Of a DNA stretch of 64,000 nt, positions 60,701 through 64,000 are shown in pieces. Location of the stretch: NCBI GenBank assembly GCA_023410595.1, contig JAEYPO010000040.1:1-64000 (forward strand), in the 5' to 3' direction. The position numbers and the translations under genes were made by a program. The stretch is from Bacillota bacterium (lineage in GTDB: Bacteria > Bacillota > Clostridia > Christensenellales > SZUA-584). How positions within the stretch are numbered: the stretch's first letter is position 1; every line of letters begins with the position of its first letter. The notes beneath the pieces were generated by a model. That model was not told where the DNA came from and searched no databases. It saw nothing but the letters and a program-made list of their open reading frames with translations.

Positions 60701-63700
60701 CTAAATCTCCTTAGACTGCCTGCTGTTTATCGAGTTGACAAACCGCACCATGTAATCAGCGTTGATCTCAGGCCAGGCGAACCCTAAGCTTGCAAGCAAT
60801 CCTTTTGTGGCTTTACCTGAAACTGTGATATTAGCCGTTTCCTTTGAATTTAAGTCGTCAATAAGCCCTGTTAGTGGAGAGAGCTCTCCTTTTCTGCTTA
60901 AAAGCGCCATCCTGCGCATGAATTCGCCGTCTGATAAAACTTCTATCATATAACCGCACTGTTCAAGCAAGGCCACTATATCTCCCAGCGTCATCTCGTT
61001 GTCGTTATAAACATGGAAAACCGGGTGCTTTGACTCCGTTTTGGCAAGCTTTATTATCGCCTCCGCGCATGCTTCGACCGGCGTCATCTCCACTCTCGCC
61101 CCGAGCATCCCTATTGGCACGCATCCTACCGCGCACATGGCCCGTATGCGGTTAGCAAACGCGTTCTTTTCCGGCTTAATTTGAAACCTCCCGTCAACAG
61201 TGCCTGTAAGCAGCCCTACCCTGAATATACGCGCATTGAGTCCTTTGTTTAGCGCTTCCAGCACAGCCTCTTCCGCCTGAAATTTACTCTTTACATATAC
61301 GTTATCCGCATAATTTTGCCCGACATAAAGGCAGCTTTCATCAAACTCCCCTTTTTTGGCAGGAGCGTTTATATAATATGTACCCGAAACGCTGCATGTT
61401 GAAACATGCAGCATGGCCGCGCCCAAAGCCTGCGCAAGCTCTATGGCGTGCTTTGTACCCGCGACGTTTGTTCTGTAAAACTCCTCGTACCGGCCGACAT
61501 GGTCTGTTATGGCCGCGCTGTGCAGCACAGTGTCAAGATTCAGCTTGCTCTGCCCCTCCAAACCCAGATACGGCTCTGCCACATTTCCTTTAAGTACTGT
61601 TACGCTCTTCATTATTCGTGAGCATTCTTCCATACCAAAGTAGAAAGCAAGCACTTCCTTCAGGTATCTCTCGCACGTTTTTATATCTCTGCCTCTTACA
61701 AGGCAGTATATATGCGTTCCCTGCAGCCTGCTCAATTGTTCGAGCATGTGCGCTCCAAGGTATCCCGTAACGCCGGTGAGAAGCACGTTTTTGAGCCGCG
61801 CTTTTATAAGATGAGCGTATTCGGGGATATACACGGGTTTTGTTTTTTCTTTAAGCGCCTTTGGCGCGGGCTCTGTACTCTGCTGGTTTAAGCGTCCGCA
61901 TAGTACGCGCAGCGTCTCGCACTCGTAAAAGTCCTTTGTGCGGATTGTCCATCCGTATTGCAATATGGATGCCTGCACTTTAATTACGCCCAGCGAGTCT
62001 CCTCCCAGCGCGAAAAAGTTGTCTTCCGGCCCTATGTTTCCCGTTTTGAGTACGCGTGACCATACTCTGACCATTTTTCGCTCCATATCACTCATGTCGC
62101 CACGCTTTGCCAGCTTCTTGAAGTCCTTATTCCTTTCAGGCTTTAAAAGCTCTTTGCGGTTTACTTTACCATTGGGCGTCGTAGGTAGCTCTTTCATACC
62201 AATAAAGAATGACGGAACCATATATGCCGGCAACCTGCTGCCAAGGTGCTCTCTTATTGTTTCCGGATCCACGTTCCGGCTCATTGCATAATACGCACAG
62301 AGGTATCTGTCCGCTCCTTCGCCCCAGTCCTTTACCACGGCTTCTTTAACACCCTTTACTGAGCGGATAGCGGCCTCAATCTCGCCGAGCTCGATCCTCA
62401 TGCCTCTGATTTTTACCTGGAAATCCACCCTGCCGCGAATTTCCATCTCGCCGTTGGGCATGAACGCGCATATATCGCCGGATGCATACATAACATGCCC
62501 TGGCCAAAACGGATCGGGCAGATATTTCTTTTTATTCAGCTCTTCGCGGTTGATATACCCGTTAGCAACGCACGCGCCACTGATAAAAACCTCTCCCAGC
62601 ACGCCTATCGGCACCGGCCTTAAGTACTTGTCGAGTATATACATTCTGGTATTTGCTATGGGCCTGCCGATAGTTATATGCGACGTATTGGAAAGGTCTT
62701 TGGATGTACAAAAAACCGTAGTCTCCGCCGGTCCGTATACGCTTATTATCTTTGCTTTTGTGTATTTTTTAAGCATATTCAGAAGTGAGAGCGTAAACTC
62801 CTCGCCGCCCAAAACGATCTTCCTTAAGTATTTGGCCGCGGCGGAACGGAACGCAGCATCCCCCATCAATATTCGCATCCTTGTAGGCGTCGTCTGCAAG
62901 AAACAGTCGCCTGCAGATTCTATACGAGCCGCAAGCAAGTGAGGCTGTCGCAGTTCTTCTTCCGTGCACATTGCCGCGGTACACCCTTTCAGCAGCGGTA
63001 GCACCGCGTCCATTACAAATATATCAAAAGAAATAGTTGTAATGGATATACTAATTTGATCCGTGTCATATGCTACCGAAGTCTTTGTGCCCTCATAAAG
63101 ATTAACAAGTCCGGATCTTAACAGTACTGTTCCTTTTGGAACGCCTGTCGAACCCGAAGTGTAAATAACGTACGCCGCGTCCTCCGATTTATCTATGGGA
63201 GGCAGATTATTACAGAGCCCCATGTCCTTTATTTCCCGTAGATCGATTTCTACGCCAGGGCTATGAAAATCAGCGCTTCCATCCGTCAGCAAGACTTTTG
63301 CACCGCTGTCGGACAGCATGAAAGCCAAACGTTCAGGAGGATATGTGGGATCCAACGGCAGATATCCTCCTCCGGCCTTAAGCACCCCAAGAATTCCCGC
63401 CATTAAATCAAACGACCTTCTTATGCACAGTCCAACAATTGTATTTCGCCCGACGCCGCTTTCTCTGAGTTTTAAAGCTATTCTGTTGGCGCGTATATTC
63501 AGCTCGCTAAACGTTATTGTTTCATCACCCACTATTAAAGCGGTTTTATCGCCCTGTGATACGGCCAGGTCTTCAAATATCGACTGTATGGTCTTATTGC
63601 TGTCAAGAGGCGCGTCCGTTCTGTTAAAGCCCTGAGTGACCTGCCTCAGTTCTTCCTGTGAAAGCACCGAGACGTCGCAGAGCCTTATGTTCGGCTCGTT

Positions 63701-64000
63701 TACGCATATTTCAAACAGGCGGCACAAATGGCGGCTTATGCGTTTTATCGTCGATTTGCGGAACAGCCGGGTGTTATATTCTAGCTGGCACGACAGCCCG
63801 CCGTCTTGCTCATAAAGTTCAAGCGTAAAGTCCAGCTTCGCGATGCCCGGGTCAAACGGATAATGCATGCATTCAAGCCCTTCAAGGCTGAACCTGAACG
63901 CATCCTTTGAATACACAAGCATCGTGTCGAACAATGGATTCCGGCTTATATCCCTCGGCAGAGCGAGGTCTGAGATTATCTTTTCAAGCGGATACTCGGA
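60701..64000 (-). CDS. nonribosomal peptide synthetase, C-A-PCP-thioester reductase (partial)
   Basis: The frame is open to the window edge; 1099 residues are visible. In order: end of a condensation domain (to about 135), adenylation domain (about 145-620) with YTSGSTGVPKGTV, VYGPAETTVF, YASGDICAFMPNGEMEIRGR and NGKVNRKEL, a peptidyl carrier domain with the phosphopantetheine serine in FALGGDSLGV (about 669), and a thioester reductase (from about 735) with GVTGYLGAHMLEQL and the YxxxK of NVYVKSKFQAEE. It loads one amino acid, joins it to an upstream chain and probably releases an aldehyde or alcohol. The selectivity pocket starts D-I (SFDIFVMD); no amino acid can be assigned. Confidence 0.93.
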   Translation of the reverse strand, partial: SEYPLEKIISDLALPRDISRNPLFDTMLVYSKDAFRFSLEGLECMHYPFDPGIAKLDFTLELYEQDGGLSCQLEYNTRLFRKSTIKRISRHLCRLFEICVNEPNIRLCDVSVLSQEELRQVTQGFNRTDAPLDSNKTIQSIFEDLAVSQGDKTALIVGDETITFSELNIRANRIALKLRESGVGRNTIVGLCIRRSFDLMAGILGVLKAGGGYLPLDPTYPPERLAFMLSDSGAKVLLTDGSADFHSPGVEIDLREIKDMGLCNNLPPIDKSEDAAYVIYTSGSTGVPKGTVLLRSGLVNLYEGTKTSVAYDTDQISISITTISFDIFVMDAVLPLLKGCTAAMCTEEELRQPHLLAARIESAGDCFLQTTPTRMRILMGDAAFRSAAAKYLRKIVLGGEEFTLSLLNMLKKYTKAKIISVYGPAETTVFCTSKDLSNTSHITIGRPIANTRMYILDKYLRPVPIGVLGEVFISGACVANGYINREELNKKKYLPDPFWPGHVMYASGDICAFMPNGEMEIRGRVDFQVKIRGMRIELGEIEAAIRSVKGVKEAVVKDWGEGADRYLCAYYAMSRNVDPETIREHLGSRLPAYMVPSFFIGMKELPTTPNGKVNRKELLKPERNKDFKKLAKRGDMSDMERKMVRVWSRVLKTGNIGPEDNFFALGGDSLGVIKVQASILQYGWTIRTKDFYECETLRVLCGRLNQQSTEPAPKALKEKTKPVYIPEYAHLIKARLKNVLLTGVTGYLGAHMLEQLSRLQGTHIYCLVRGRDIKTCERYLKEVLAFYFGMEECSRIMKSVTVLKGNVAEPYLGLEGQSKLNLDTVLHSAAITDHVGRYEEFYRTNVAGTKHAIELAQALGAAMLHVSTCSVSGTYYINAPAKKGEFDESCLYVGQNYADNVYVKSKFQAEEAVLEALNKGLNARIFRVGLLTGTVDGRFQIKPEKNAFANRIRAMCAVGCVPIGMLGARVEMTPVEACAEAIIKLAKTESKHPVFHVYNDNEMTLGDIVALLEQCGYMIEVLSDGEFMRRMALLSRKGELSPLTGLIDDLNSKETANITVSGKATKGLLASLGFAWPEINADYMVRFVNSINSRQSKEI

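Overview
The window looks like a chromosomal piece of an anaerobic, low-to-mid GC Firmicute of the class Clostridia. The reasons are a three-subunit [FeFe] hydrogenase of the HydABC type, acetyl-type MetA with MetY, strong GGAGG-type ribosome binding sites, frequent ATA codons, a GntR/UTRA-controlled sugar cluster and an HD-GYP regulator. Placement below class is a guess; the gene content would also fit the Christensenellales.

Layout. 1-490: the tail of a transposase, and a c-di-GMP-I (GEMM)-like riboswitch with terminator that has no gene left behind it. 490-3477: MacB-type ABC export system (permease, ATPase, HlyD-type adaptor). 3553-11415: arginine operon argC-argB-argD-carB-argF plus a GNAT acetyltransferase, behind two ARG-box-like palindromes; argJ and carA are absent from their usual places. 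11443-13800: a broken PfkB kinase, a D-lyxose isomerase-like enzyme and an intact PfkB kinase. 14113-16352: metY and metA (methionine through O-acetylhomoserine). 16740-18651: a tRNA-Glu(CUC) gene and two further copies of its 3' end with terminator-like hairpins, a footprint of repeated integration or duplication; a collagen-like lipoprotein gene lies between the copies. 18825-21145: small regulator pair and a DUF4173-like membrane protein. 21273-26919: hydrogenase hydA, hydB and hydC, where the HydB-like subunit carries a GltD-like (NADPH-type flavoprotein) C-terminal half. 27219-29402: orphan response regulator, SDR oxidoreductase and HD hydrolase. 29458-29705: tandem 43-bp hairpin repeats. 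29713-33309: a serine-palmitoyltransferase-like alpha-oxoamine synthase and the AmmeMemoRadiSam pair (radical SAM enzyme plus fused MEMO-AMMECR1 protein), preceded by a strongly structured noncoding stretch.

33645-56913 is almost wholly on the minus strand and forms a large carbohydrate catabolic region. It holds a PHP phosphoesterase, a hydroxyacid dehydrogenase, two DapA-like aldolases, a very divergent transaldolase-fold protein, a split transketolase, an RpiB isomerase, a GntR regulator, xylulokinase, aldehyde and sorbitol-type dehydrogenases, a cupin, a sugar ABC importer, a second binding protein with an SDR, and a GldA/F/G-like ABC module with a DUF4340 protein. The set is best read as uptake of a polyol or pentose, oxidation to a ketose, phosphorylation, and entry into the pentose phosphate pathway, with a possible side branch through the aldolases and aldehyde dehydrogenase. 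The true substrate is unknown.

57307-64000: an operon with a nonribosomal peptide synthetase ending in a thioester reductase (upstream part outside the window), a 7TM sensor kinase and an HD-GYP response regulator. The most notable points are the HydB-GltD fusion, the divergent transaldolase in the sugar cluster, the structured RNA candidate at 33387-33556, the NRPS-reductase/two-component operon and the tRNA-Glu 3'-end repeats. All functions are read from sequence; no database search was run.
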